A stretch of 64,000 bases of DNA. It comes from Armatimonadota bacterium. GTDB taxonomy: Bacteria; Armatimonadota; Fimbriimonadia; Fimbriimonadales; Fimbriimonadaceae. The first letter of the stretch is position 1. Each line of letters starts with the position of its first letter. This document shows positions 1-8,326 of this stretch, piece after piece. Position numbers and translations under genes: made by a program. Location of the stretch: assembly GCA_025360125.1 (NCBI GenBank), contig JANYCU010000037.1, forward strand, positions 62,001-126,000. The letters run 5' to 3'. Below the pieces are notes generated by a model, which saw nothing but the letters and a program-made list of their open reading frames with translations, was not told the origin of the DNA and did no database searches.

Positions 1-1827
1 GATATAGACCTCAGGATCTTTGTCATTTTCAAACCAATAGATTCGGCTGTGCTCTAAGAATCGGCCAATGACAGAGTTAACGGAAATATTCTCGCTCATC
101 CCCTTCACCCCTGGCCTTAAACAGCAAACTCCACGCACGATGAGGTCCACCCTCACACCAGCATTTGATGCTTCATAAAGGGATTCAATAACCTCGGGAT
201 CAACCAAAGCATTGATTTTCCAGATGATTCTCGACACCTTCCCGAGCTTTTTGTTGCGAATTTCGCGCTGAATTTTCTCCATGATTCCATCACGGAGGTT
301 GACGGGAGCGACCAGAAGTTTGCGATATTGGGTTTGCTTGCTAAATCCGGTTAGGTAGTTAAACAGTTCGGCAATGTCTTGAGTGATGTCTTCGTCGCAC
401 GTAAACAGTCCGAGGTCCGTATAGAGACGAGACGTTACCGGATTGTAGTTGCCCGTGCCAATATGGGCGTAGGATCGCAGCCCACCTGCTTCTCGCCGTA
501 CAATGAGGCATAGCTTTGCATGGGTCTTCATTTCCGAGAAACCGTAAGTGACGTGCACTCCCGCGCGCTCCAATGCGCGGGCCCAAACAAGGTTATTACT
601 TTCATCGAATCGCGCTTTAAGCTCAACCATTGCGGCGACCTGCTTATCCTCTTCGGCGGCATCAAGCAGACTTTCGACAATTTTCGACTCAGTACCGACG
701 CGATAAAGGGAAATTTTTATGCCGAATGCCTTGGGGTCATCGGCAACCGATCCAACAAACTCTTCTACGGGACGAAAAGAATCATACGGATGATGAAGGA
801 GAACATCTTTCTGAGAAACTTGCTCGAAAATTGAAGTGTGATTTGTAAGTTGTTCAGGCAAATAAGGCTGAAAAACAGGAAACTTCAACGCAGGCTTATC
901 GATCTTTGCTAGCTCCCACAAAACTTCCATCCCGAGTGGTCCATCGATCACCATTAAATCTTCTTCGTCGAGACTCAAGAGGCGGAGTAGGAGTTCTCGC
1001 GTGGACGATGGCATGCTTTTGTGAACTTGTAACAGCACCGGGTCGCCAAATCGGCGAAGTCGAATAGTTTCTTCGATTGTCGAAATAAGATCGGCGGCCT
1101 CCAATTCTCTAATTTCAACGTCTGCATCTCGCAGCACCCTAAAGAGGGATGCACCCTTGATTTCGAGGCCCGGAAAGAACATTTGAATGTTCCGTATGAT
1201 GAGCTCCTCGAGCAAAACAAAGTCATTTCGTTTTGGCGTTAAGCGTATTGCTCGGGCGATAACCGTTGGTACTTTTACACGCGCCAATCGAGGCTCTTCA
1301 CCTGGAGCCGCCAGTTCGACGACAATGTTAAGTGATCGATTTGAAATAAATGGCACCGATACGGCTGGGTACAGAACCAACGGAGTGCAGAGCGGAAAAA
1401 TTTCCGACATGAAATACTCATCGAGTTCTTCAAGCTTTTCTGGCTTCAATGAATGGATGGGACGAAGGTGAATGGCTGCCTTGTCAAGTTGAGCAAGAAT
1501 ATCATCAACTAATATTCGTGCCGCTCGATTTCGCATTGGGGAGCTTATGGATGCTATCGCTTCAAGTTGGTCACCCGCCGTTAATCCGTCGGGTGAAAGC
1601 ATTTGCACTCCGGCTTCTACTTGTTCGATGAGTCCGCTAACCCGAACCATAAAGAATTCGTCAAGGTTCGACTCAAATATTGCTAAAAACTTCAGCCGCT
1701 CCAACAGCGGATTGAGTGGATCGGCCGCCTCGTTAAGGACCCTCTGGTTAAAGTTCAACCACGAGAGCTCACGGTTAATAAATCTTGACTCAACTGCGCC
1801 GATCGGCTTCTTCTTGGCCTTGCTCAA
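1..1827 (-). CDS. ppk: Polyphosphate kinase 1 (3' end cut by window edge)
   Basis: Polymerises the gamma phosphate of ATP into inorganic polyphosphate. The visible 609 codons cover the N-terminal domain (start 'SRFINRELSWLNFNQRVL'), the middle domain and most of the two PLD-like catalytic domains. Signature strings are 'LLHHPYDSF', 'MKTHAKL' (phosphohistidine region), 'YAHIGTGNYNP' and 'RIIWKINALVDPEVI'. The family is about 700 residues, so roughly 80-100 C-terminal residues lie outside the window. The start is a TTG that overlaps the TGA stop of the upstream ppx gene (TTGA) and has GGGAGG 8 bases before it, which argues for translational coupling of the two polyphosphate enzymes. Confidence 0.95.
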   Translation of the reverse strand, partial: MSKAKKKPIGAVESRFINRELSWLNFNQRVLNEAADPLNPLLERLKFLAIFESNLDEFFMVRVSGLIEQVEAGVQMLSPDGLTAGDQLEAIASISSPMRNRAARILVDDILAQLDKAAIHLRPIHSLKPEKLEELDEYFMSEIFPLCTPLVLYPAVSVPFISNRSLNIVVELAAPGEEPRLARVKVPTVIARAIRLTPKRNDFVLLEELIIRNIQMFFPGLEIKGASLFRVLRDADVEIRELEAADLISTIEETIRLRRFGDPVLLQVHKSMPSSTRELLLRLLSLDEEDLMVIDGPLGMEVLWELAKIDKPALKFPVFQPYLPEQLTNHTSIFEQVSQKDVLLHHPYDSFRPVEEFVGSVADDPKAFGIKISLYRVGTESKIVESLLDAAEEDKQVAAMVELKARFDESNNLVWARALERAGVHVTYGFSEMKTHAKLCLIVRREAGGLRSYAHIGTGNYNPVTSRLYTDLGLFTCDEDITQDIAELFNYLTGFSKQTQYRKLLVAPVNLRDGIMEKIQREIRNKKLGKVSRIIWKINALVDPEVIESLYEASNAGVRVDLIVRGVCCLRPGVKGMSENISVNSVIGRFLEHSRIYWFENDKDPEVYI

Positions 1828-2723
1828 CTGGCAATCCTCCCGGCGGCCATTTCAAGAATCGCTCCCTCGCGAACTCCGAACTCGCTGATCAGGCATTCTT
1901 CAATCCCAAAGTGCTCCATCAATGCTAAATAAACCATACATCCGGGAAGCAAGGTTCCCGCACGCTTTGGCTTGACATTAAACCTCGAACCAATTCGATC
2001 AATCGAGAGTCCTTCGACGGCTCGTAGCAAATATTGAATTTCGTATTTTGAAAGCATCTTATCGCCATCAGGATGAAGCGCTCGCCACAGACCGCGCCCA
2101 ACTCCTCCGGAGGCGATAGCGATGCGTCCTTTTGTTTGAATAGTGGTTCGTTGCATAACGCGAGTTATATAATTGTTAGCTGCTACTAATGCATACTCAG
2201 GACAAGGATTTGAAAGACCCGATTCGGCAATCAGTCTTCCGGTTCCGAGTGGTAACGATTGTTGCTCAAGGATTTGATCGTCCTCAATTACGGCAATCTG
2301 GGCGCTGCCACCGCCAACTTCGAACAAGAGGCTCGCACCTAAATTTCGCGTATCCAGTTGAGTTCCGCGAAAGCTGAGGTGAGCCTCAGCTGCGGGACTG
2401 ATGATTTCAACCCGGACTCCCGTCTCTTTGAAAATCTTATCGAGGACTGCTTTGTGATTTCTTGCCAACCTTGTACCTTCGGTGGCAAAGACGTAAAAGC
2501 CGTCAACTTTTTTGCTCGTAGCAATGCGTTTAAATTCCTTTACGGCCAATGTTAACATTTCCATAACATCCTTGGGGATTTCGCCGAGTCTGGTTACTAC
2601 CTCACCTAAAGGAATCCACTCATTGAGGTTATCGACCCGCATGACGAGCTCGCCATCGGTCGCCGCTACCAAAAGGTGGGCGGTATTGCTGCCAATATCA
2701 GCAGCGGCGAAAGTTCGAACCAT
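1824..2723 (-). CDS. ppx: Exopolyphosphatase, Ppx/GppA family
   Basis: A 299-residue ASKHA-fold phosphatase expected to hydrolyse polyphosphate or pppGpp. The phosphate-1 loop is 'AAADIGSNTAHLLVA' near the N-terminus, and the second nucleotide-binding glycine motif 'LLFEVGGGSAQIAVI' lies near residue 135. A third glycine segment is 'IASGGVGRG'. At about 300 residues it is the short, two-domain form without the C-terminal HD-like domain of E. coli Ppx. It is the first gene of the ppx-ppk pair and overlaps ppk by 4 bases. Having both synthesis and degradation enzymes in one transcript is common in bacteria. Whether the substrate is polyphosphate or pppGpp cannot be told from sequence, but the ppk linkage favours polyphosphate. 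Confidence 0.92.
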   Translation of the reverse strand: MVRTFAAADIGSNTAHLLVAATDGELVMRVDNLNEWIPLGEVVTRLGEIPKDVMEMLTLAVKEFKRIATSKKVDGFYVFATEGTRLARNHKAVLDKIFKETGVRVEIISPAAEAHLSFRGTQLDTRNLGASLLFEVGGGSAQIAVIEDDQILEQQSLPLGTGRLIAESGLSNPCPEYALVAANNYITRVMQRTTIQTKGRIAIASGGVGRGLWRALHPDGDKMLSKYEIQYLLRAVEGLSIDRIGSRFNVKPKRAGTLLPGCMVYLALMEHFGIEECLISEFGVREGAILEMAAGRIAS

Positions 2724-2739
2724 ACATTAATAATGGTTG

Positions 2740-2745
2740 CATAAT
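2740..2745 (+). promoter_or_regulatory. -10-like box 5 bases before a start codon
   Basis: CATAAT followed by five bases and then the ATG at 2751. No Shine-Dalgarno sequence is visible for the HD gene, so this looks like a promoter for a leaderless transcript. Inferred from position only. Confidence 0.35.
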
Positions 2746-2750
2746 CAGTC

Positions 2751-3314
2751 ATGCCATATAGTCTTTTGTCTAAAGCGATGCAATATATCGTCGAAAAGCA
2801 CGATGGAAGCTATCGAGACGGTGAATTTGGCTTACCGTATGCCACCCATCCAGTCGAAGTCTGTAACAACCTTCGGTACATAGGCGGAATTACGGACGTC
2901 GAACTACTATGTGCCGCTCTCCTTCATGACGTAATTGAAGAAACAGGTACCGACCCGGCAGAAATTGAATCAGAATTTGGGCCAAAGGTCAGTGGTCTGG
3001 TGACCGAATTAACGCGATCTGAACCAACCGACGAGCAACTCGCATCACTGGACAAGGATGAGGTCTGGCTTCTGCGATCTGGACTCCTTTTGGCGGACAT
3101 TACGGCGATGTCGTCCGACGCCATGACGATCAAATTAGCCGACCGCCTTGCCAATTTTCGCCAAGCAATCGTGACGAGAAAAGGGGAGAAATTAAGACGA
3201 TATATTCGACAAACTAAGAAAATCGTCGAAATTATACCGAAATCAGTCAATCCAGGCCTGTGGAAGGCTATCAACCGCGAATTGTCGTCTATTTCACGAA
3301 AATCCAAATCCTAG
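2751..3314 (+). CDS. HD-domain phosphohydrolase, SpoT/MESH1-like
   Basis: A 187-residue protein made of a single HD domain of the RelA/SpoT hydrolase type, which removes pyrophosphate from (p)ppGpp in characterised members. Visible metal-binding residues are His in 'YATHPVEV', the HD pair in 'ALLHDVIEETG' and Asp in 'IKLADRLANF'. The position usually occupied by ED after HD reads EE. There is no synthetase, TGS or ACT domain, so it resembles a small alarmone hydrolase. It is divergent from ppx with a 27-base gap. Related HD enzymes act on other nucleotides, so the substrate is an inference. Confidence 0.82.
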   Translation: MPYSLLSKAMQYIVEKHDGSYRDGEFGLPYATHPVEVCNNLRYIGGITDVELLCAALLHDVIEETGTDPAEIESEFGPKVSGLVTELTRSEPTDEQLASLDKDEVWLLRSGLLLADITAMSSDAMTIKLADRLANFRQAIVTRKGEKLRRYIRQTKKIVEIIPKSVNPGLWKAINRELSSISRKSKS

Positions 3315-3462
3315 TATCTTTTCCGCCAAACCTCGTGCCATTATAAAAGTTAACCCCCATCGGAACTTAAGATTGAGGGGATACCAACATGGAACCAAGC
3401 AGTACACAATAGGATCGCTCAACTCATTGATGTGATCCGCGACCTAAGATCAGGAGAACGTC

Positions 3463-4872
3463 ATGAGAACCGATGAGCAAGCCCTAGTGGATCGCCTGCC
3501 CAGCCTTGCGCTGGAAGAGGATAAATACAAAGTCCGAGATACCCTCGAGAATTTTCGACCCGAGGATCTCGCCGATGCCATTCAACGAAGCGATTTAGAA
3601 ATCGGCCTCGCGATTCTGCGTAAGCTCGACGCCGAAACCGCGGCCTATGTCTTAATCGAACTTCCCGAAGATACATCGCGATCGATCATCGACGAACTTC
3701 CAGACACCACCGTTGCCCACTACCTTGACATCCTTCCTATGGATGACGCGCTCGGGCTGCGAGATAGTTTGTCTCCCGAACGATTTGAAGCATTGCTTCA
3801 TGTTATTCCAGATCAAGATGCGCAGGAAATCCGCCGACTTCTCAGTTATCCAGAAAACTCGGCGGGCCAAATGTTGACGGAAAAATTCGTCGAAGTTGGT
3901 CCGACAGATTCGATGAGTGATGTGCTTGATTTAATTCGGAACACGAACGATATTGAGTTTGAGACGGTTAATTACGTTTACGTTCTTAGTGAAGATCGCC
4001 ACCTCCTTGGGCTGCTCACTCTCAAGCGGGTTATTCGGGCTCAGCCCAACAGCCTCGCCCGAGATGTGATGGTCGAAGATGTCATCACTGCCCCAGTGGC
4101 CATGCCCGAAGAGGAGATCGCCCGGACTCTTGCGCGATATGGATTCTCGGCTATTCCCGTTCTCGATGAAAGAGGACGTATGTTGGGAATCGTCACCGCC
4201 GACGACGCTCAGCAAATCCTCGAAGAAGCTCAGACCGAAGATGTCCTTATGCTTGGTGCCGTTACGGGCGATGCCGAAAACTATCTTTCGCTCTCGGTTG
4301 TGGAACTCGTCAAGCGCCGCTTGCCATGGTTGGTGGTCCTTTTCGTCGCAGAGTTTTTTACCGGAAGCGTGCTGCGGTATTATGTTGGGAAGGATGCTGG
4401 ACCGAATCCGTCGGGGTCACTTGGCATTATTGCGAACCTCAGTCTGTTTGTTCCTCTCCTGATTGGAGCGGGCGGAAACGCAGGTTCACAAGTTACGACC
4501 ACCATTACTCGGGCACTTGCCCTTGGCGATGTTCGAACCAAAGACTGGTTCCGAGTCATTCGCCGAGAATTCATCGTTGCCGCACTCGTTGGCGGAACTT
4601 TGGGACTTATTGGAATGGCGCGGGTTTCCCTTCCTTATGTTGGCTGGCAAATGCCCATATACTTATCATTGACGGTCGGTTTGGCATTGCCCGGCATCAT
4701 TGTTTGGGCCACTTGTATCGGTTCGGTGCTGCCGATGGCCGCAAAGCGACTCGGCATTGACCCGGCGGTCATGAGTGCACCTTTTATTTCGACCTTTGTC
4801 GATGCAACCGGACTCATCATCTACTTCGAAGTGGCCCACCGTATCACCTCAGCCTACGGCTTGCACTTCTAA
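3463..4872 (+). CDS. mgtE: Magnesium transporter MgtE
   Basis: A 469-residue inner-membrane Mg2+ channel. Order of domains: an acidic N domain of MgtE superhelical repeats (about residues 1-130), a CBS pair (about 135-260) that senses cytoplasmic Mg2+, and a C-terminal domain with five membrane helices (about 285-465). The pore signature 'GGNAGSQVTTTITRAL' and the conserved 'DPAVMSAPFISTFVDATG' segment with the selectivity Asp are intact. The start has an AGGAG Shine-Dalgarno about 7 bases upstream. The 148-base leader was examined for an Mg2+ M-box riboswitch; no convincing match was seen. Length is typical for the family. Confidence 0.95.
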   Translation: MRTDEQALVDRLPSLALEEDKYKVRDTLENFRPEDLADAIQRSDLEIGLAILRKLDAETAAYVLIELPEDTSRSIIDELPDTTVAHYLDILPMDDALGLRDSLSPERFEALLHVIPDQDAQEIRRLLSYPENSAGQMLTEKFVEVGPTDSMSDVLDLIRNTNDIEFETVNYVYVLSEDRHLLGLLTLKRVIRAQPNSLARDVMVEDVITAPVAMPEEEIARTLARYGFSAIPVLDERGRMLGIVTADDAQQILEEAQTEDVLMLGAVTGDAENYLSLSVVELVKRRLPWLVVLFVAEFFTGSVLRYYVGKDAGPNPSGSLGIIANLSLFVPLLIGAGGNAGSQVTTTITRALALGDVRTKDWFRVIRREFIVAALVGGTLGLIGMARVSLPYVGWQMPIYLSLTVGLALPGIIVWATCIGSVLPMAAKRLGIDPAVMSAPFISTFVDATGLIIYFEVAHRITSAYGLHF

Positions 4873-4904
4873 GTCCCATGACTATGTCCAAGCAGTAATG
4901 GGAC
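4873..4904. terminator. Possible bidirectional terminator hairpin
   Basis: Seven-base inverted repeat GTCCCAT/ATGGGAC spaced by 18 bases, placed between convergent mgtE and the membrane-protein gene. It overlaps the last codons of the latter. There is no clear T-tract, so support is weak. Confidence 0.3.
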
Positions 4905-5439
4905 AAGGGCTCACGAAATGGGTGTTGTCATAAACGGGAATGCCTAGTTTTTGCCCGTACTTAGTGGCTTTGGCTACTAAGTAATGACCTCCGGCTTGAG
5001 GCCCTCCGGGTGACACCCGAACCTCCGATTCGAGAACCATCAAAGGGGCCATATTGTTTTTCCAATGAAGAACCAAATGATATCGAAATGAACCGGGTGC
5101 AATGAGTGAAGTTTCGGCCACAACTACCAGCGCGTCCAGATCATTGACTGAGCCTTGCCAAAGGCGAGGAATCATTCCCGGCCCTTGTCGACGACGAAAA
5201 GTCCGATTCTTCAAATCAAATCGAATACGGACCAGCGAGAGGTTGGCCCAAATTCCGGCAAAGCATACGGCCAGAGAAATCAAAGAGAGATTAATGTTGA
5301 ATTCGACGAGGCCCCAAAGGGCAATCGCACCGCCGCCGAATATGCACGAGTAAACCAGAACCATGTACGCTGGCTCCGGTTCAAAGATTAGAAACCGTTC
5401 TTCCTTTAAAAATCGCCCTCTCGTCGGCGTTTCCAGCAT
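4882..5439 (-). CDS. Membrane protein of unknown function, last gene of lon operon
   Basis: 185 residues that I do not assign to a family. Two hydrophobic stretches near residues 25-70 look like a membrane hairpin, followed by a soluble domain that begins 'RIRFDLKNRTFRRRQG', a pattern seen in small membrane-anchored proteins with a PH-like beta domain. The ATG directly abuts the lon TAA stop, so it is probably translated from the same mRNA by coupling. Function is not inferred. Confidence 0.7.
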   Translation of the reverse strand: MLETPTRGRFLKEERFLIFEPEPAYMVLVYSCIFGGGAIALWGLVEFNINLSLISLAVCFAGIWANLSLVRIRFDLKNRTFRRRQGPGMIPRLWQGSVNDLDALVVVAETSLIAPGSFRYHLVLHWKNNMAPLMVLESEVRVSPGGPQAGGHYLVAKATKYGQKLGIPVYDNTHFVSPCPITAWT

Positions 5440-7869
5440 TTACTTCTCCAGTGCGTATTTCAGTACTTGTTCGGCACGGTTGACAAACTGCACGGTCAGC
5501 AGCTTTTGAATATCCGCTGGAACTTCTTCATAGTAGTCTTTTTGGTTCTGCTCAGGAAGAATAAGCGATTCGACACCAGCTCGCTGGGCGGCAAGAACCT
5601 TTTCTTTGATCCCACCTACCGGAAGCACCTGACCACTGAGTGTTAATTCTCCAGTCATCGCCAGGCGAGGTCGAACCAGTCGACCGGTGAACAGCGAAAC
5701 CAATGCCGTCAGCATCGTCACGCCAGCACTTGGTCCATCTTTAGGCACTGCTCCAGCCGGAACGTGGACATGAATGTCATTCTTTTCGAATTGACTCATG
5801 TCAATCTTAAGCGTTTCCGAATGAGAGCGAATAAAGCTCAATGCGGCGGTGATCGATTCCTTCATCACGTCGCCCAATTGGCCCGTAACGATGAGTCCTT
5901 TTGTCCCGGCCATCTTGGTTGTTTCAATAAACAAGACTTCTCCACCAACCGGGGTCCACGCTAAACCTACGGCAATTCCTGGGGTTATCTGCCGTTCCCG
6001 AATGACATCGTGAAGATAGCGTGGAGAACCAAGCGCCGTTTCGATAAAGCGTTCGGTCACCGTCATTTTCGATGTCCTCCCCTCGGCAACTTGGCGGGTG
6101 ACTTTTCGAACGACACTTCCAATTTCACGTTCAAGGTTTCGAACTCCGGCTTCGCGAGTGTAGTACCGTACGAGTTTACGTACTGCTTCGCGCTTGAAAA
6201 CTATTTGAGAGGGACGGAGGCCATGCTCGGAAATCTGCTTTGGAACGAGGTGGCGAACCGCAATTTCAACCTTCTCTTCTTCAGTATAACCACCGAGTTC
6301 AATCACTTCCATGCGGTCGCGCAGGGCGGCGGGAATCGTGTCCAGTCGATTTGCGGTAGCGACAAAAAAGACTTTCGAGAGGTCAAAAGGCGTATCGAGA
6401 TAATGATCGCGGAAGGTCGAATTCTGCTCTGGGTCCAGAACTTCCAACAGAGCTGATGAAGGGTCTCCACGATGGTCGCTGCCAAGCTTGTCGATCTCAT
6501 CGAGAACAACGACCGGATTATTGGTCCCGACTCGTTTGATTCCTTGGATGACCTGGCCAGGTAGAGCTCCGATATAGGTTCTTCGATGACCACGAATTTC
6601 AGCCTCGTCGCGCATGCCGCCCAACGAAAGCCGAGTGTCTTTTCGACCCATTGCGTCGGCAATTGAGCGACCGAGCGAAGTCTTGCCCACACCGGGAGGG
6701 CCAATAAAGCAAAGGATGGGTTGACGGATCACTCCGGTCGACTTGACTTTACGAACGGCGAGAAATTCGATGATTCGATCCTTAATTTTGTCAAGCCCAT
6801 AGTGATCGTGGTTCAAGACTTCCATCGCATGAAGCAGGTCAAGATTGTCAACAGTTGCCTCATGCCATGGAAGAGCGACAATAGTGTCAATATAAGTTCG
6901 AGCAACCGAGTATTCAGGAGAGCCAGGATTGATCCGCTTCAGGCGGTCATATTCACGGTTCACTTCCTTCAGAGTTTCTGCTGGCAAGTTTGCCTGATCA
7001 ATCTTCAATCGAAGGTCATCAAGCTCCTCACCCCGATCTTCACCCTCGCCGAGCTCCCTCTGAATCGCCTTCAGCTGCTCGCGCAAATAATATTCGCGCT
7101 GGCTCTTGCTTAACTCGGTGTTGACCTCAGTCTGAACCTTAGAGGTCAACTCCAATACGCGAACTTCTCGAACAAGCATTTCGAGCAAGGCCTTTAGCCG
7201 GTCTTCAAGATTGATCGTCTCAAGAACTTTTTGCTTATCTTGCACATTCAAGTGCATATGAGCGGCAACGAGGTCAGCCATAACATTGGTTTCGTTGACT
7301 GCTTGGGTCAGCGACCTCAATTCGTCAGGAAGTCCCGGAGAAAGCCGAATTGCTTGCTCAAACATCGCGGCTACGGTGCGCCGCAATGCTTCAATTTCTT
7401 CGGCACCTTCTTCAGTTACTTCTGGCTCGTCGATGACCTCAATCCGAGCCCGCATATACGGAGCTTCAGAAATTCGTTCGACTATTCGAAATCGTTGAAT
7501 TCCTTGGACGATCAACCGAACGGAGTCGGGCAGTTTTACCAACGTGCGAATAATGACCGCGCAACCATATTCGTGAATGCCGTCGAATCCGGGTTCATCA
7601 AATTGAGGGTCCCGCTGGGCAACGACGCCGATGACCCGATTATTGCCACTTACCGCATCGTCAATCAGCTTGATGCCTCCATCTCGCGAGATGCTCAGCG
7701 GAGCGATGAGCATAGGGTAAATCACACTTTCCCGGAGGGGCAAAATGCTGATTTCATCCGGCACAATTGGCTTTCGCTCTTCTTCGAGCAAAATGTCGTG
7801 CACCTGCGGTGAGCTTTGTTCGTCGTGCTCAGGAATATGTTCTTCGATTGGTAATTTAAGGTCAGCCAT
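5440..7869 (-). CDS. lon: ATP-dependent Lon protease
   Basis: An 809-residue LonA protease that degrades misfolded and regulatory proteins. Visible parts: the N-terminal substrate-binding LAN domain beginning 'ISILPLRESVIYPMLIAPL' (about residues 40-230), a coiled linker to about 310, the AAA+ module with Walker A 'GPPGVGKTS' near 390 and Walker B 'VVVLDEIDKLG', and the protease domain with the Ser-Lys dyad at about S714 ('PKDGPSAGVTM') and K755 ('VGGIKEKVLAA'). Start ATG overlaps the hsp20 stop by one base (TAATG). Full length, with no disruption. Co-transcription with an Hsp20 places a holdase and a degrading protease in one unit. Confidence 0.97.
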   Translation of the reverse strand: MADLKLPIEEHIPEHDEQSSPQVHDILLEEERKPIVPDEISILPLRESVIYPMLIAPLSISRDGGIKLIDDAVSGNNRVIGVVAQRDPQFDEPGFDGIHEYGCAVIIRTLVKLPDSVRLIVQGIQRFRIVERISEAPYMRARIEVIDEPEVTEEGAEEIEALRRTVAAMFEQAIRLSPGLPDELRSLTQAVNETNVMADLVAAHMHLNVQDKQKVLETINLEDRLKALLEMLVREVRVLELTSKVQTEVNTELSKSQREYYLREQLKAIQRELGEGEDRGEELDDLRLKIDQANLPAETLKEVNREYDRLKRINPGSPEYSVARTYIDTIVALPWHEATVDNLDLLHAMEVLNHDHYGLDKIKDRIIEFLAVRKVKSTGVIRQPILCFIGPPGVGKTSLGRSIADAMGRKDTRLSLGGMRDEAEIRGHRRTYIGALPGQVIQGIKRVGTNNPVVVLDEIDKLGSDHRGDPSSALLEVLDPEQNSTFRDHYLDTPFDLSKVFFVATANRLDTIPAALRDRMEVIELGGYTEEEKVEIAVRHLVPKQISEHGLRPSQIVFKREAVRKLVRYYTREAGVRNLEREIGSVVRKVTRQVAEGRTSKMTVTERFIETALGSPRYLHDVIRERQITPGIAVGLAWTPVGGEVLFIETTKMAGTKGLIVTGQLGDVMKESITAALSFIRSHSETLKIDMSQFEKNDIHVHVPAGAVPKDGPSAGVTMLTALVSLFTGRLVRPRLAMTGELTLSGQVLPVGGIKEKVLAAQRAGVESLILPEQNQKDYYEEVPADIQKLLTVQFVNRAEQVLKYALEK

Positions 7870-8318
7870 TATGATGTTTCGATGACCACTTGGTGCGAGG
7901 TGGTCATCATTTTTGGAATCAAAACTATCAGTATCCCGTCTCGGAACATCGCGCGAATGTTGGACGGAACGATTGCAATATCTTTTGGTAAGGCAATTTC
8001 ACGCTCAAAATGTCCGTAAAGAATCTCTAATTGAAATACGCCAACTCGTTCCTCATCTGACTCAACATCCTCCATTCGATGTCCGCGCAAAAGTATTGAA
8101 TGTCGTTCGGGAATATAGGTTAGCTCAGTCTCATCGCCCTTCACCCCTGCAATTTCGCCTTTGAGGACAAGTCGTGTGGATTCTTCCGTAAGGTCAATGA
8201 GTGGCTCCCAACATTTTTTGGTCGCAACCTTCGGGCGTAGGCTGGTCAACTCAGCCGAAAGCTTGTTGAGGTCTATTCCCCCTTGCCATAAAAAGTCATC
8301 CCGATCACGTTGCGACAT
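7869..8318 (-). CDS. Hsp20/alpha-crystallin family small heat shock protein
   Basis: 149 residues with an alpha-crystallin-like beta-sandwich at about residues 37-140. The segment 'PLIDLTEESTRLVLKGEIAG' matches the start of the domain, and 'GHFEREIALPKDI' followed by 'ANFRDGIL'-type sequence (here 'AMFRDGILIVLIPK') matches its end. The C-terminal I-x-I/V anchoring motif may be 'VVIET'. It would hold unfolded clients in oligomers. It lies 8 bases after the MFS gene and overlaps lon by one base, so it is the middle of a three- or four-gene operon. Confidence 0.88.
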   Translation of the reverse strand: MSQRDRDDFLWQGGIDLNKLSAELTSLRPKVATKKCWEPLIDLTEESTRLVLKGEIAGVKGDETELTYIPERHSILLRGHRMEDVESDEERVGVFQLEILYGHFEREIALPKDIAIVPSNIRAMFRDGILIVLIPKMMTTSHQVVIETS

Positions 8319-8326
8319 TCGTACCT

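Noticed and set aside
3390-3413. Short frame ATG GAA ... TAG of seven codons before mgtE with a GAGGGG nearby, as a possible leader peptide.
   Set aside because: No conserved codon pattern or attenuator hairpin is visible; random short frame is as likely.
3315-3462. Possible Mg2+ riboswitch in front of mgtE.
   Set aside because: Sequence does not show the conserved helices of the M-box, and it is shorter than expected.
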